From positions 1,736,001 through 1,800,000 of the forward strand of contig LR778134.1 of assembly GCA_902809935.1 (NCBI GenBank): a stretch of 64,000 nucleotides of DNA. Direction: 5' to 3'. A program made the translations under genes and the position numbers. The stretch comes from Ruminococcaceae bacterium BL-4 (lineage in GTDB: Bacteria; Bacillota; Clostridia; Oscillospirales; Acutalibacteraceae). Below the pieces are notes generated by a model. That model made no database searches and was not told where the DNA came from. It saw only the letters and a list, made by a program, of their open reading frames with translations. Of the stretch, positions 47,525 through 56,896 are shown one piece after another; the stretch's first letter is position 1, and the number at the start of each line of letters is the position of its first letter.

Positions 47525-47968
47525 ATGGAATATAGTTACGATATTATTGATGGTCGTGAAGTTCCCCCCTTGGTAGTTAATGAAGACACAATTCTAAATG
47601 AACATCAAGGAAGTGTTTATGTTAAGCATGGTACCCTGACATTGAAGGGAACCCTCCAAGGGTCATTAAGCGTCATTGATGGAGCAAAAGCAATTATTAA
47701 TGGAGAGCAACAAGGCTCCGTTAGTGTTTGTGTTAACGCCATTGTTGTTGTAAATGGAGTACTTTCTGGATCTACACACGTTTCAAGCGGTGGAACTGTA
47801 ATTGTTGAAGCAAGTGGTAGACTCGCTGGTTCATTAAATAATCAAGGCAAAGTGATTATCCGAGGTGTTTTTGGTGGCTCTCATTCGGGTAATGACATAA
47901 TACTTGAGGGAACTGGCTACATTAAGCAACCAATAATTAAAAATGGAATGAACTATTACGAATGGTAA
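47525..47968 (+). CDS. Beta-solenoid (bactofilin-like) small protein, AT-rich insertion
   Basis: A 147-residue protein built of short repeats rich in Gly, Val, Ile and Ser (QGSVYVKHGTLTLKGTLQGS, INGEQQGSVSV, NGVLSGSTHVSSGGT), as in a right-handed beta-solenoid of the polymer-forming/bactofilin type. Its DNA is clearly AT-richer than the transfer genes on both sides. ATG 47525 has GTGGAGGTG upstream and AT-rich promoter-like DNA before that. No signal peptide or membrane helix. Probably a later insertion into the transfer operon; function unknown. Confidence 0.75.
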   Translation: MEYSYDIIDGREVPPLVVNEDTILNEHQGSVYVKHGTLTLKGTLQGSLSVIDGAKAIINGEQQGSVSVCVNAIVVVNGVLSGSTHVSSGGTVIVEASGRLAGSLNNQGKVIIRGVFGGSHSGNDIILEGTGYIKQPIIKNGMNYYEW

Positions 47969-47988
47969 TCAGCAAACAGAAAATTAAG

Positions 47989-48013
47989 CCCGCCCATTGC
48001 GGCGGGTTTTTTT
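47989..48013 (+). terminator. Terminator-like hairpin before the C40 peptidase gene
   Basis: CCCGCC pairs with GGCGGG around a six-base loop, followed by TTTTTTT. It would end the beta-solenoid transcript, and possibly reduce read-through of the transfer operon. Confidence 0.8.
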
Positions 48014-48036
48014 ATGCCCAAAAGGAGGTGACTGTG

Positions 48037-49764
48037 ATGGAAAAACGAGCACCCCACCTGCAATTCACGGACGAGGAACGCATCGATCCCGCGCTGGAAA
48101 AGCCCATCAAAAAAGTGGACAGGGCTACAACGAAAGCCAACCGCGCACAGGCAAAAATCCCGAAAAAAACCGCTTTAAAACGGCAGCTTGCCGTTGACCC
48201 CGCCACCGGCAAGGTCACAACGCGCCTGAAATTTGAGGAAGTAGACAAGAAAAGGCCGTCCAAGCTCACACACGCCGTCCGGGACGCGCCCGGAAACGTT
48301 GTTTTGATGCAGTTTCATCGGGAAATCCGGCAGTCCGAGGACGAAAACGTGGGCGTGGAGGCCGCGCACAAAAGCGAGGAAGCTGCCGAAACGGGCGGGC
48401 GTATGGCGCGCAGCGCACACCGCTCCCACAAATTGAAGCCCTACCGGGAGTCGGCCAAAGCGGAAAAGCGGCTTGACCGCGCCAACGTCGGCTATTTGCA
48501 GAAAAAGGCCGCGCGGGACAATCCGCAGCCCCCCGGCAATCCTTTGGCCCACTGGCGGCAGAAGCGGGCCGTCAAAGAGCAGTACGCCGCCGCGAAACGG
48601 GCCGGGCAGTTTACCGCTTCTGCCGGGAAAGCTGCCGAAGACACCGCGAAAGCGGGAAAAACGGCGGTTCGGGAAAGCAAGCGGGCGGCGGCTTTTGTCG
48701 TGCGGCACCGGAACGGCTTTCTGGTCGCCGCAGGCATTTTTCTGGTGCTGGTTCTGTTTTTGAACATCCTATCCTCCAGCTCGGTTCTGCTGGAAGGCGC
48801 GCTGTCCGGTGTTATCGCGTCCACCTATCCCTCCACGGACGACGCCATGCTTGGCGCGGAGGCAGCTTACGCCCAAAAGGAAGCGGACCTTCAGAACGAA
48901 ATCAACCATTACGAGCAGAGGCACGGCGGGTACGATGAATATCATTACACCCTCGATAAAATCGGCCACGACCCCTATGTGCTAATCTCCATCCTGACGG
49001 CGTGGCACGGCGGCGAATGGACGCTGGATGAAGTCCGGGACACGCTTTCCGTGCTGTTCTCAAAAGAATACCAACTGACGCAGACCGTGGAGACGGAAAC
49101 CCGAACCCGCACGGAAACGGATACGGTGACGGACTCGGACGGCACGACCCATACTGAAACCCGGCAAGTGCCCTACACCTACACCATCTGCAACGTGAAA
49201 CTGCACAACAAGGATCTGTCCCATCTTCCAGTTTTCATTATGAACGAGGACCAGGTTGGCGTGTACTCGATGTACATGTCCACCCTCGGCAACCGGCCCG
49301 ACTTGTTTCCTTCATCGGCCTATCCGAACGCATCCACAGTCAAAAAGCCCACGGAGTACGACATTCCACTGGAGGCGATGGCGGACGCGCGGTTTGCTGC
49401 CATGATGACAGAAGCAAAAAAGTACATTGGCTATCCCTACGTTTGGGGCGGGAGCAGCCCGAAAACCTCGTTCGACTGCTCCGGTTACGTGTCGTGGGTG
49501 ATCAATCACAGCGGGTGGAACGTGGGACGGCTGGGGGCGCAGGGCCTCTGCGACATCTGCACTCCGGTTTCTCCCTCCGACGCCAAACCAGGCGACCTCG
49601 TTTTCTTTGAACACACCTACGATACCGACGGTGTGACACATGTGGGCATCTACGTCGGAAACGGCATGATGCTTGCGGCCGGTGATCCCATCGGCTACTC
49701 GAACCTCAACACAAGCTACTGGCAGAGCCATTTTTACACGTTCGGGCGTTTACCGAACCCATAA
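48037..49764 (+). CDS. Membrane-anchored C40 (NlpC/P60) cell-wall hydrolase of the transfer system
   Basis: A 575-residue protein. A long Lys/Arg/Ala-rich cytoplasmic region (about 220 residues) leads to one transmembrane helix (FLVAAGIFLVLVLFLNIL). A coiled-coil linker follows, and a C-terminal NlpC/P60 domain has the catalytic Cys in TSFDCSGYVSW and His in GVTHVGIYVGNG. It should open peptidoglycan for the conjugation channel, the VirB1-like role. ATG 48037 follows AAAGGAGGTG. The stop is 20 bases before the DUF4315 gene. Confidence 0.9.
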   Translation: MEKRAPHLQFTDEERIDPALEKPIKKVDRATTKANRAQAKIPKKTALKRQLAVDPATGKVTTRLKFEEVDKKRPSKLTHAVRDAPGNVVLMQFHREIRQSEDENVGVEAAHKSEEAAETGGRMARSAHRSHKLKPYRESAKAEKRLDRANVGYLQKKAARDNPQPPGNPLAHWRQKRAVKEQYAAAKRAGQFTASAGKAAEDTAKAGKTAVRESKRAAAFVVRHRNGFLVAAGIFLVLVLFLNILSSSSVLLEGALSGVIASTYPSTDDAMLGAEAAYAQKEADLQNEINHYEQRHGGYDEYHYTLDKIGHDPYVLISILTAWHGGEWTLDEVRDTLSVLFSKEYQLTQTVETETRTRTETDTVTDSDGTTHTETRQVPYTYTICNVKLHNKDLSHLPVFIMNEDQVGVYSMYMSTLGNRPDLFPSSAYPNASTVKKPTEYDIPLEAMADARFAAMMTEAKKYIGYPYVWGGSSPKTSFDCSGYVSWVINHSGWNVGRLGAQGLCDICTPVSPSDAKPGDLVFFEHTYDTDGVTHVGIYVGNGMMLAAGDPIGYSNLNTSYWQSHFYTFGRLPNP

Positions 49765-49784
49765 ACAGATTGGAGGAATCAACC

Positions 49785-50033
49785 GTGAATCCGAAATTCA
49801 AAAAAATCGACACCGAGTATGAAAAGAACGCGGCGAAAATCTCCGCGCTGCAAAACCGGCAGAAGGAACTGGAAAAGCAGCGCCGGGAGCTGGAAAATCT
49901 CGATATTGTCGGCCTTGTGCGGGGCATGGGCATGACGGCGGAGGAACTCTCCGCGCTCATGAAAGCGTCCCGCGAAAACCGCCCCGTGTCCGATCAGAAC
50001 AAACAGGAGGGAACCACTCATGAAGAAATCTAA
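49785..50033 (+). CDS. DUF4315-family small protein
   Basis: An 82-residue helical protein (KIDTEYEKNAAKISALQNRQ, then LVRGMGMTAEELSALMKA), the DUF4315 family that accompanies DUF4366 in clostridial ICEs. It starts at GTG 49785 with GGAGG upstream and overlaps the next gene by 14 bases. Function unknown; the coiled coil suggests a partner protein. Confidence 0.82.
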   Translation: MNPKFKKIDTEYEKNAAKISALQNRQKELEKQRRELENLDIVGLVRGMGMTAEELSALMKASRENRPVSDQNKQEGTTHEEI

Positions 50034-50775
50034 AATCCGCATATTCGTCTGCCTGATGGCCGCCGTGTCCTGCACGGCGGCTTTTTCCGTCAATGCCCTC
50101 GCCTACAGCGAAGGGAAAACCTCTCCGACCTTGAGCAGTTCAAGCGTCGCGCAGAGCAGTACCGCTTCGTCGGCGGCATCATCCGGAACGTCAACGTCGT
50201 CTGAAACATCTCTCAAGCCGCTGACGCCGGACGGAACCGGGACGGTGATCGACAACGTAACCAACGAGGACGGCAAGGAGTTTTTCACGATTACCACGCC
50301 GAGCAAGCACGTTTTTTACCTGATTATCGACCGGCAGAAAAATGCTGAAAACGTCTACTTCCTCGACGCCGTGACGGACAAGGACCTGCTGGCGCTGGCA
50401 AAAAGCGATAACGAGGACGTTTCCGGTTCTTCCTCGTCCAAGGCCGATTCCGCCCCGGAGACATCCTCCGCACCAACCGCATCGACGCCCACGGTTTCAT
50501 CCGTTTCCCGGCCGGAAAAGCAGAATAACAGCGCCGGAATCGCGGCAGTCGCCGTGCTTGCAGCCGTTCTCGTCGGCGCGGCGGTCTGGTTCTTCAAATT
50601 CCGCAAGCCGGATAAAAAGGACAAAAACAGGCCCGACCCGGACGATTACGATTACACCGATGGCGGGGACGACGAATCTGAGCCGGACGACGAACCGGAA
50701 GTTCCTGACGAAGAAACAGCGCAAAAAGATGAGCCGGAAACTTCCGACGGTGAAACGGAGCGTGAGGACGAATGA
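50020..50775 (+). CDS. DUF4366-family membrane protein
   Basis: A 251-residue protein. A signal peptide ending VNALA is followed by a Ser-rich stretch, a conserved domain (GTGTVIDNVTNEDGKEFFTI and HVFYLIIDRQKNAENVYFL), a transmembrane helix (IAAVAVLAAVLVGAAVWFF) and a very acidic cytoplasmic tail. This is the CD1107/DUF4366 family of mobile-element proteins. It probably sits at the envelope beside the channel. Its stop overlaps a further small gene as ATGA. Confidence 0.86.
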   Translation: MKKSKIRIFVCLMAAVSCTAAFSVNALAYSEGKTSPTLSSSSVAQSSTASSAASSGTSTSSETSLKPLTPDGTGTVIDNVTNEDGKEFFTITTPSKHVFYLIIDRQKNAENVYFLDAVTDKDLLALAKSDNEDVSGSSSSKADSAPETSSAPTASTPTVSSVSRPEKQNNSAGIAAVAVLAAVLVGAAVWFFKFRKPDKKDKNRPDPDDYDYTDGGDDESEPDDEPEVPDEETAQKDEPETSDGETEREDE

Positions 50776-50951
50776 CCTTTTTCACCGACAGTCCTTTCGA
50801 GCGGATGATGGTACAGAAGCCCCGGTACAGGCGGGAGGAACGGCCTCCCGAACCGCCAAAAAGCCGTCCTGACCATCCCCGTGACTGTTATCGTGACCTT
50901 ATTATCACTCCGAGACGAAAGGAGAATGAAAATGCGGCTTGTAATCAGTGA
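50772..50951 (+). CDS. Small Pro/Arg-rich ICE protein
   Basis: A 59-codon frame, starting MTFFTDSPFERMMVQKPRY, translationally coupled to the DUF4366 gene by an ATGA overlap and running 20 bases into topB. Short proteins with this SPFERMM-like N terminus are familiar from related elements, which supports a real gene. It ends in an Arg/Glu-rich tail with one CNQ end. Function unknown. Confidence 0.6.
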   Translation: MTFFTDSPFERMMVQKPRYRREERPPEPPKSRPDHPRDCYRDLIITPRRKENENAACNQ

Positions 50952-52992
50952 AAAGCCCTCGGTTGCCCAAAGCATCGCCGCCGTGATCGGCGCAAAGCAG
51001 CGCGGCGACGGGTTTCTGGAGGGTAACGGCTACCTCGTTTCATGGTGCCTCGGCCATCTCGCGGAGCTGGCAAGCGCCGACGCCTACGATGAAAAATACG
51101 CCAAGTGGCGGCGTGAGGATTTACCTATTCTTCCAGGGAACTGGCGGTTTACCGTAAGCGGGGACAAACAAAAGCAGTTCAATATTCTCCGCACCCTGAT
51201 GCGCCGTGACGATGTGGAAGAAATTATCAATGCCTGTGACGCCGGACGCGAGGGCGAACTGATCTTCCGCACCGTGTACGACATGGCAGGCTGCTCCAAG
51301 CCGATGAAACGGCTCTGGATTTCCTCGATGGAGGACGAGGCCATCCGGCAGGGCTTTGCCGATTTGAAACCGGGCCGGGATTACGACGGGCTGCATCAGT
51401 CCGCGCTCTGCCGATCCAAGGCCGACTGGCTGGTTGGCATCAACGCGACGCGCCTGTTTTCGGTACTCTACCACCGCACCCTGAACGTCGGGCGCGTCAT
51501 GTCACCGACGCTGGCGCTCATCGTGCAGCGGGAAGCGGAAATTTCCGCGTTTCAGCCGGAGCCGTTTTACACGGTCAGTCTCGATTGCGGCGGCTTTGCC
51601 GCCATCGGCGACAAGCTGAAAGCAAAGCCGGAAGCCGAGGCCGTTACCGCCGCCTGCAAGGACAAGGCGGCAATCGTCAAGGCCGTGGAGCGAAAAGAAA
51701 AGTACGAAAAGCCACCCGCGCTTTACGACCTGACCACCCTCCAGCGCGACGCCAACCGACTGCTCGGCTTTACCGCGCAGCAGACGCTGGACTATCTGCA
51801 ATCGCTGTATGAAAAGAAACTCTGCACCTATCCCCGCACCGACAGCCGGTTCCTAACAAACGATATGGAAGGAACTGTTCCGGCGCTTGCATCCGTTGCC
51901 GCCACGATCTGCGGCGCGGATGTTCCAGAAAAGCTCAACGCCGGTCAGGTCTGCGACAGCGCGAAGGTCAGCGACCACCACGCCGTCGTTCCCACCTCCG
52001 GCGCGGGCAAAGCGGACTGTTCCGCGCTGCCTGCCGGGGAGCGTGAAATCCTGCGGCTCGTTTCCCGGCAGCTTCTCTGCGCGGTCGGCAGTCCGCACCA
52101 ATACGCCGAAACCGCCGTCATGCTGGACTGCGCCGGGTACGGATTTGCCGCCAAGGGCAAGACGATACTCGTTCCGGGCTGGAAAATCTATTTGCAGGAA
52201 CAGGCCGACAAGCCCCTGCCCGAACTGGAAGAGGGACAGGACATCGCTGTTTCCTCTGTTTCCGTCAAAGAGGGCAAAACCTCGCCATCCAAGCACTACA
52301 CGGAGGATACGCTTCTTTCCGCAATGGAAACGGCGGGTGCGAAAGAGATGCCTGACGACGCGGAGCGCAAGGGCCTCGGCACCCCCGCCACCCGCGCGGC
52401 CATTTTGGAAAAGCTCGTTACCACCGGATTCGTGGAACGGAAAAAGGCCAAGAAAACCGTCAATCTCATCCCGTCACAAGTCGGCGTGTCGCTCGTCACC
52501 GTCCTGCCGGAACAGCTTCAATCCCCGCTGCTGACCGCCGAATGGGAAAACCGGCTCAAACAGGTGGAGCACGGCGAACTGGAGCCGGACGCCTTTATGA
52601 ACGGGATTTGTTCCATGCTCCGGGAGCTGGTAAAAACCTATGCGCCGGCCAAAGGCGCGGAGGTGCTGTTCCCCTCCGGGCGCGAGGTAATCGGCAAATG
52701 CCCCCGCTGCGGCGGCAGCGTGACCGAAAGCAGAAAAGGCTTTTTCTGCGAAAACGACAGTTGCCAGTTCGGGCTTTGGAAGGACAACCGATTTTTCGCC
52801 GCCAAGAAAAAGGTACTGACAAAAGCCGTCGCCGCCGCGCTCCTGAAGGATGGGCGCGTAAGGCTCACCGGTTGCTATTCCGAGAAAACCGGCAAGACCT
52901 ACGACGCGACGGCGATTTTGGAAGATACCGGGGAGCGCGTGAATTTCAAGCTGGAATTTGATTCAGGGACGAAAAAGCGTGACGGAACATGA
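50932..52992 (+). CDS. topB: DNA topoisomerase III
   Basis: A 686-residue type IA topoisomerase. The Toprim domain opens with RLVISEKPSVAQSIA and has the acidic cluster in NACDAGREGELIF. The active Tyr is in KLCTYPRTDSRFLTN. A C-terminal zinc ribbon is present (GKCPRCGGSVTE with FFCENDSC). ICE-encoded TopB helps relax or decatenate transfer intermediates. I chose ATG 50932, eight bases after AAGGAG; an ATG two codons earlier is too close. Confidence 0.94.
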   Translation: MRLVISEKPSVAQSIAAVIGAKQRGDGFLEGNGYLVSWCLGHLAELASADAYDEKYAKWRREDLPILPGNWRFTVSGDKQKQFNILRTLMRRDDVEEIINACDAGREGELIFRTVYDMAGCSKPMKRLWISSMEDEAIRQGFADLKPGRDYDGLHQSALCRSKADWLVGINATRLFSVLYHRTLNVGRVMSPTLALIVQREAEISAFQPEPFYTVSLDCGGFAAIGDKLKAKPEAEAVTAACKDKAAIVKAVERKEKYEKPPALYDLTTLQRDANRLLGFTAQQTLDYLQSLYEKKLCTYPRTDSRFLTNDMEGTVPALASVAATICGADVPEKLNAGQVCDSAKVSDHHAVVPTSGAGKADCSALPAGEREILRLVSRQLLCAVGSPHQYAETAVMLDCAGYGFAAKGKTILVPGWKIYLQEQADKPLPELEEGQDIAVSSVSVKEGKTSPSKHYTEDTLLSAMETAGAKEMPDDAERKGLGTPATRAAILEKLVTTGFVERKKAKKTVNLIPSQVGVSLVTVLPEQLQSPLLTAEWENRLKQVEHGELEPDAFMNGICSMLRELVKTYAPAKGAEVLFPSGREVIGKCPRCGGSVTESRKGFFCENDSCQFGLWKDNRFFAAKKKVLTKAVAAALLKDGRVRLTGCYSEKTGKTYDATAILEDTGERVNFKLEFDSGTKKRDGT

Positions 52993-53291
52993 AACTTACG
53001 AAATATGAGCGGGAGACGATCATCTGCTATAACGAGGAAGAAGCGACGGCCAGCGTTTACACGCACAATAAAAAACTCATTCAAAAGCTCAAACGGCTCT
53101 CGGAGAAATACCCCGACAAGGTGAAGCCGGAGCGACTGGAGCATCGAGGGGCCGTCAGCTATCTTGTTCCCAAACGCTGTGTCTCCGTCCGGGAACCGTA
53201 TAACGATCAGCGGCGCGAAGCTGACAGTTTGAGGGCAAAAACAGCGAAAATACGGCCTCCCGACAGGAGCATACGCTCCGAAAACAAATAA
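52989..53291 (+). CDS. Conserved ICE protein of unknown function
   Basis: A 100-residue basic protein (ERETIICYNEEEATASVYTH, later RCVSVREPYNDQRR). The start overlaps the topB stop as ATGA. Homologues are common next to topB in these elements, but the role is not known. The conserved N-terminal beta hairpin and basic C-terminal half could bind nucleic acid, which is a guess. Confidence 0.68.
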   Translation: MKLTKYERETIICYNEEEATASVYTHNKKLIQKLKRLSEKYPDKVKPERLEHRGAVSYLVPKRCVSVREPYNDQRREADSLRAKTAKIRPPDRSIRSENK

Positions 53292-53374
53292 TGAGTGCGC
53301 TCCCACATAGGTTTATCCCGGCCTGTGCGGGGGCGCGCTTTTTTCGATTCTATGAGCTGCGAAAGGAGCATACT

Positions 53375-55828
53375 ATGGCCGAAAAAAATAAGGAACGGCT
53401 GAAAGAAATCACCGACAGCATTGAACAGGGCATCCAAAACCTGTTCCAGAGCGACCGATACGCGCAGTACCTCCGCACCATGTCCCGGTTCCACCGCTAT
53501 TCCGTCAACAACACCATGCTCATCTTTATGCAGAAACCGGACGCTACCCTTGTAGCCGGGTTCAACAAATGGCGCGACCAGTTCAGCCGGAACGTGATGC
53601 GGGGCGAAAAAGGCATCAAAATCATCGCGCCCACGCCGTTCAAAAAGAAAATCGAGGAAGAAAAGCTCTACCCGGATACCAAGGCTCCCGTGCTGGACGC
53701 GGACGGCAAGGTCATCATGGAGGAAAAGGAAATCAAAATCCCCATGTACAAGGTCGTTTCCGTTTTTGATGTGTCGCAGACCGAAGGTAAACCGCTGCCG
53801 ACGCTGGCAAACGATCTCACGGGAAATGTGAAGCAGTATGAAATTTTCATGGAGGCGCTGCGGCGTTCGTCCCCCGTTCCGCTTGCTTTTGAGGCGATGG
53901 AGCCGAACACGGACGGCTATTTCAGCGAAAAAGGCCAGCGCATCGCCATTCGGTCGGGCATGAGCGAAGTGCAAATCGTCTCCGCCGCCGTCCACGAGAT
54001 CACCCACGCCACGCTGCACAACTACGAACAGGACCGGCTTGCCGCTGCCAAGGGCGACGAAACCGCCGAGCCGCCCAAGCCGAAGGACCGGCATACCGAG
54101 GAAGTGGAGGCCGAAAGCGTGTCCTACGCCGTCTGCCAGTATTACGGCATCCAGACCGGCGAAAACAGCTTCGGCTATATCGCCACATGGAGCCGTGGCA
54201 AGGAATTGCCTGAGCTGCGGGCCTCTTTGGAAACCATCAATAAAACCGCCTCCGGTCTGATCTCCGATATCGACCAAAACTTCCGCGAGGTCCTGAAAGA
54301 GTATGATACCGTTCTGGAACAGTTCGCCGGGGACGTGTATCAGTACACGGCCTCCGTCATGGAACCGCCGTTCCCTCTCAACTCCATGAAAGAAGAAGTC
54401 CCGGCTACCGTGGAAGATTTGAAAAGCGGTTACGGAAAAGATATCCGTACAGCTATTCTCAATGCCGCCAAGGTCGAGGGCGCGGCGTCCCCGAATGAGC
54501 TTCTGCGGCGGCTGGATGAAATCGAAAAAATTTACCCGCCGAGGGAAACCGAGGCGATGTATCTGCTGGACAACGCCGCCTATCTTTATTTGAAGGAAAA
54601 TGAGGACGGATACGGCTATACCCTTTACGATAAGGAGAGCCTGCGGGAAACGGCAAGCGGGTTTGCCGATGAGGGCGTCAGTTCCATTCCAACCGCTTAC
54701 GAACAGGCGCTTGTTCTTGAACACTTGGTTCCTGAAACCTCGGAAAAGGTGTCGCTTGACATTCTCAGAGATATCGCCGCCGTGCGTGAACAGGACATAC
54801 AGGAATATATCCGTAAAAATAATCTGAGCATGGGCGGTCATCAGGACGTCGCGCCGGAGGCACAGGATAACTCCACACCGTCAAAAGAAGCCGGTATGCT
54901 GCCGGATGCTCAGGAACTGGCGCTCGACGAATACCCCATGCCGGATTCGGAACTGACCGTGGCCGATCTGGAAGCCTGCGGGTATCTGGACGGCGATCTG
55001 CTGCCCCTCTCCAAAGAACGTGCGCTGGAGCTTTTTGAGCAGGACCTCACCGTTTACATGATTGAGAACGGCGGGGCAAGCATGGCGTTCGACCCGGATG
55101 AGATTCAGACCCACAGCGGCCTGTTTGCCGTGAGCCGCGAGGAATGGGAGGACAGCCGGGAGTTTTCCTCTGCCATAGAGGACCGGATGAAGCATCAGGA
55201 ACAGCGGGAAACCGCTTTTCTGAAAACTTCTCAGGACGCTTTCGCCATCTATCAGGTGAAGGGCAACGACGAGCTGCGCGACATCCGGTTTGAGCCGCTC
55301 AGTTGGCTGGAATCCAAGGGTATTTCCGTGGATCACGGCAACTATGATATTGCCTATACCGCTCCGCTTACCGATACCGGCAGTACGGATGATAGGCTGG
55401 GGGCATTGTGGGATCGGTTCAATAACGATCATCCCGCCGATTATCACAGGCCGAGCCTGTCCGTCAGCGACATCATTGCTTTAAAGCAGAACGGCGTTGT
55501 ATCCTGTCACTATGTGGACAGCTTCGGTTTTCAGGAGATTCCGGCCTTTCTTAAGCCGGAAAACTACCTGAAAAGCGCGGAAATGTCGATGGAGGACGAT
55601 TACGACATGATCGACGGCATCATCGACAACGGAAAAAATCCCACCGTCGCGGAGCTGGAACAGCAGTCCAAAACCGGTCAGCCGATCTCCCTTCTGGAGC
55701 TTGCCGAGGCGTCTCGGCGGGAAGACGACGAAAAGAAAAAGTCCGTCGTGGAACGGCTCAGAAATCAGCCGGTCAGCCGGGAACACAAAAAAACAGCGCC
55801 CGACAGAGGCGCGGAAATGGAGCGGTGA
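53375..55828 (+). CDS. ArdC-like / HExxH metallopeptidase / YodL-LPD25 multidomain protein
   Basis: An 817-residue protein. An ArdC-like N-terminal domain (about residues 10-100, including HRYSVNNTMLIFMQKPDATL) is followed by an ImmA/IrrE-like metallopeptidase with HEITH at residues 207-211. Then come LPD25-type (VYMIENGGASMAFDP) and YodL-type (FAIYQVKGNDELRDIRFEPL) domains. ArdC proteins protect incoming single-stranded DNA from restriction, and the ImmA-like part may cleave regulators. ATG 53375 has AAAGGAG upstream. The stop is one base before the next gene. Confidence 0.87.
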   Translation: MAEKNKERLKEITDSIEQGIQNLFQSDRYAQYLRTMSRFHRYSVNNTMLIFMQKPDATLVAGFNKWRDQFSRNVMRGEKGIKIIAPTPFKKKIEEEKLYPDTKAPVLDADGKVIMEEKEIKIPMYKVVSVFDVSQTEGKPLPTLANDLTGNVKQYEIFMEALRRSSPVPLAFEAMEPNTDGYFSEKGQRIAIRSGMSEVQIVSAAVHEITHATLHNYEQDRLAAAKGDETAEPPKPKDRHTEEVEAESVSYAVCQYYGIQTGENSFGYIATWSRGKELPELRASLETINKTASGLISDIDQNFREVLKEYDTVLEQFAGDVYQYTASVMEPPFPLNSMKEEVPATVEDLKSGYGKDIRTAILNAAKVEGAASPNELLRRLDEIEKIYPPRETEAMYLLDNAAYLYLKENEDGYGYTLYDKESLRETASGFADEGVSSIPTAYEQALVLEHLVPETSEKVSLDILRDIAAVREQDIQEYIRKNNLSMGGHQDVAPEAQDNSTPSKEAGMLPDAQELALDEYPMPDSELTVADLEACGYLDGDLLPLSKERALELFEQDLTVYMIENGGASMAFDPDEIQTHSGLFAVSREEWEDSREFSSAIEDRMKHQEQRETAFLKTSQDAFAIYQVKGNDELRDIRFEPLSWLESKGISVDHGNYDIAYTAPLTDTGSTDDRLGALWDRFNNDHPADYHRPSLSVSDIIALKQNGVVSCHYVDSFGFQEIPAFLKPENYLKSAEMSMEDDYDMIDGIIDNGKNPTVAELEQQSKTGQPISLLELAEASRREDDEKKKSVVERLRNQPVSREHKKTAPDRGAEMER

Positions 55829-55829
55829 T

Positions 55830-56051
55830 ATGTTTACCAATGATGAAATCAACCTGATGTGCATTTACAACACCGGGACGCGGGAGGGCCTGATCGCGGA
55901 GCTGACGCATATGCGCGGCTATCTAGGCGCGGAGGAAACGGAGCTTCTGGCTCTGACGGATTCCGCGTTGGGAAAACTCCGGAGCATGAGTAACGAAGAA
56001 TATACCGCGCTTGATCTGTTCCCGGACTTTGACGATGAGGCTGAATCATAG
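55830..56051 (+). CDS. Transposon-transfer assisting protein (TTRAP/DUF4319 family)
   Basis: A 73-residue acidic protein (MFTNDEINLMCIYNTGTREG, then ALTDSALGKLRSM and LDLFPDFDDEAE), matching the TTRAP family found in conjugative transposons. It is coupled to the upstream gene with a one-base gap. Cargo genes follow. Its precise role in transfer is unknown. Confidence 0.85.
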   Translation: MFTNDEINLMCIYNTGTREGLIAELTHMRGYLGAEETELLALTDSALGKLRSMSNEEYTALDLFPDFDDEAES

Positions 56052-56176
56052 TTTTATGTTCCCGGTGACTTTTTCCTAAATGTGCGATATACTGATAGAC
56101 AGAAATCTGTCGAGCAGGCCGACTTCTATTTCTGTACTACACTTAATTATAAAAGTGCTTTTGCTTGGAGATAGAT

Positions 56177-56893
56177 ATGATCTACGCTTTTTTGATTTTT
56201 GCCAGTTTTATCGCTGCTTTTGTATCGGGCGCTGCCGGTTTTGGTGGTGCCCTGCTTCTGTTGCCGGTAGTAACTGCCTGTGTCGGCGCTGAGGTTGCCG
56301 TACCGGTACTAACCCTTGCTCAGCTTATCGGAAACCTCTCCCGTATGGCATTTGGGTTCCGGCAGATCGACTGGAAATCAGTTGGCCTGTTCTGCGTGAC
56401 GGCGCTCCCGCTGGCCGCTCTTGGCGCGTTTGGTTTTTCTGTGCTTCCCAAAGAGATTGTTACCCGTTGTATCGGTGGGGTTCTGATTGTCCTTGTACTG
56501 ATTAAGGTGGTTAGGAAATTAGAGTTCAAGAACGGCAAAAGGGCTATGCTGATCGGCGGCGCGGCTACCGGCCTTCTGTCCGGCCTTGCCGGAAGCGGCG
56601 GGCCAATTGGGGCGGCAGCATTTCTGACTCTTGGACTGCCACCCGTTGCTTATATCGCTAGTGAGGCCACAACCGCCACGGCCATGCACATTCTAAAAAC
56701 AGTCATATACAGCAAGCTGGTTGGCCTTAACCTGCAAGCGCTACTTACAGGTCTTGCCATGGGTGCGGCGATGGTGATTGGAACGTTTGCAGCAAACCGC
56801 GTAATAAAGAAAATGGAGAAGGGAAAGTTTCAAAACTATGTTGCTGTGTTGCTCTGCGTTGTGGGTGCATACATGCTGATATTCGGAGGATAA
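56177..56893 (+). CDS. TauE/SafE-family anion permease
   Basis: A 238-residue membrane protein with about eight helices in two repeats. The first repeat has SGAAGFGGALLLLPVV and the second GLLSGLAGSGGPIGAAAFL, the glycine-rich signatures of TauE/SafE (sulfite or organosulfonate exporter) permeases. ATG 56177 is preferred, with GGAG seven bases upstream. Composition is less GC-rich than the transfer genes, so it is probably cargo. Substrate unknown. Confidence 0.87.
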   Translation: MIYAFLIFASFIAAFVSGAAGFGGALLLLPVVTACVGAEVAVPVLTLAQLIGNLSRMAFGFRQIDWKSVGLFCVTALPLAALGAFGFSVLPKEIVTRCIGGVLIVLVLIKVVRKLEFKNGKRAMLIGGAATGLLSGLAGSGGPIGAAAFLTLGLPPVAYIASEATTATAMHILKTVIYSKLVGLNLQALLTGLAMGAAMVIGTFAANRVIKKMEKGKFQNYVAVLLCVVGAYMLIFGG

Positions 56894-56896
56894 CGG

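Noticed and set aside
53207-54841. A 544-codon open frame on the minus strand
   Set aside because: It lies opposite the ArdC-like gene, has no family features and is the usual mirror frame of GC-rich coding DNA.
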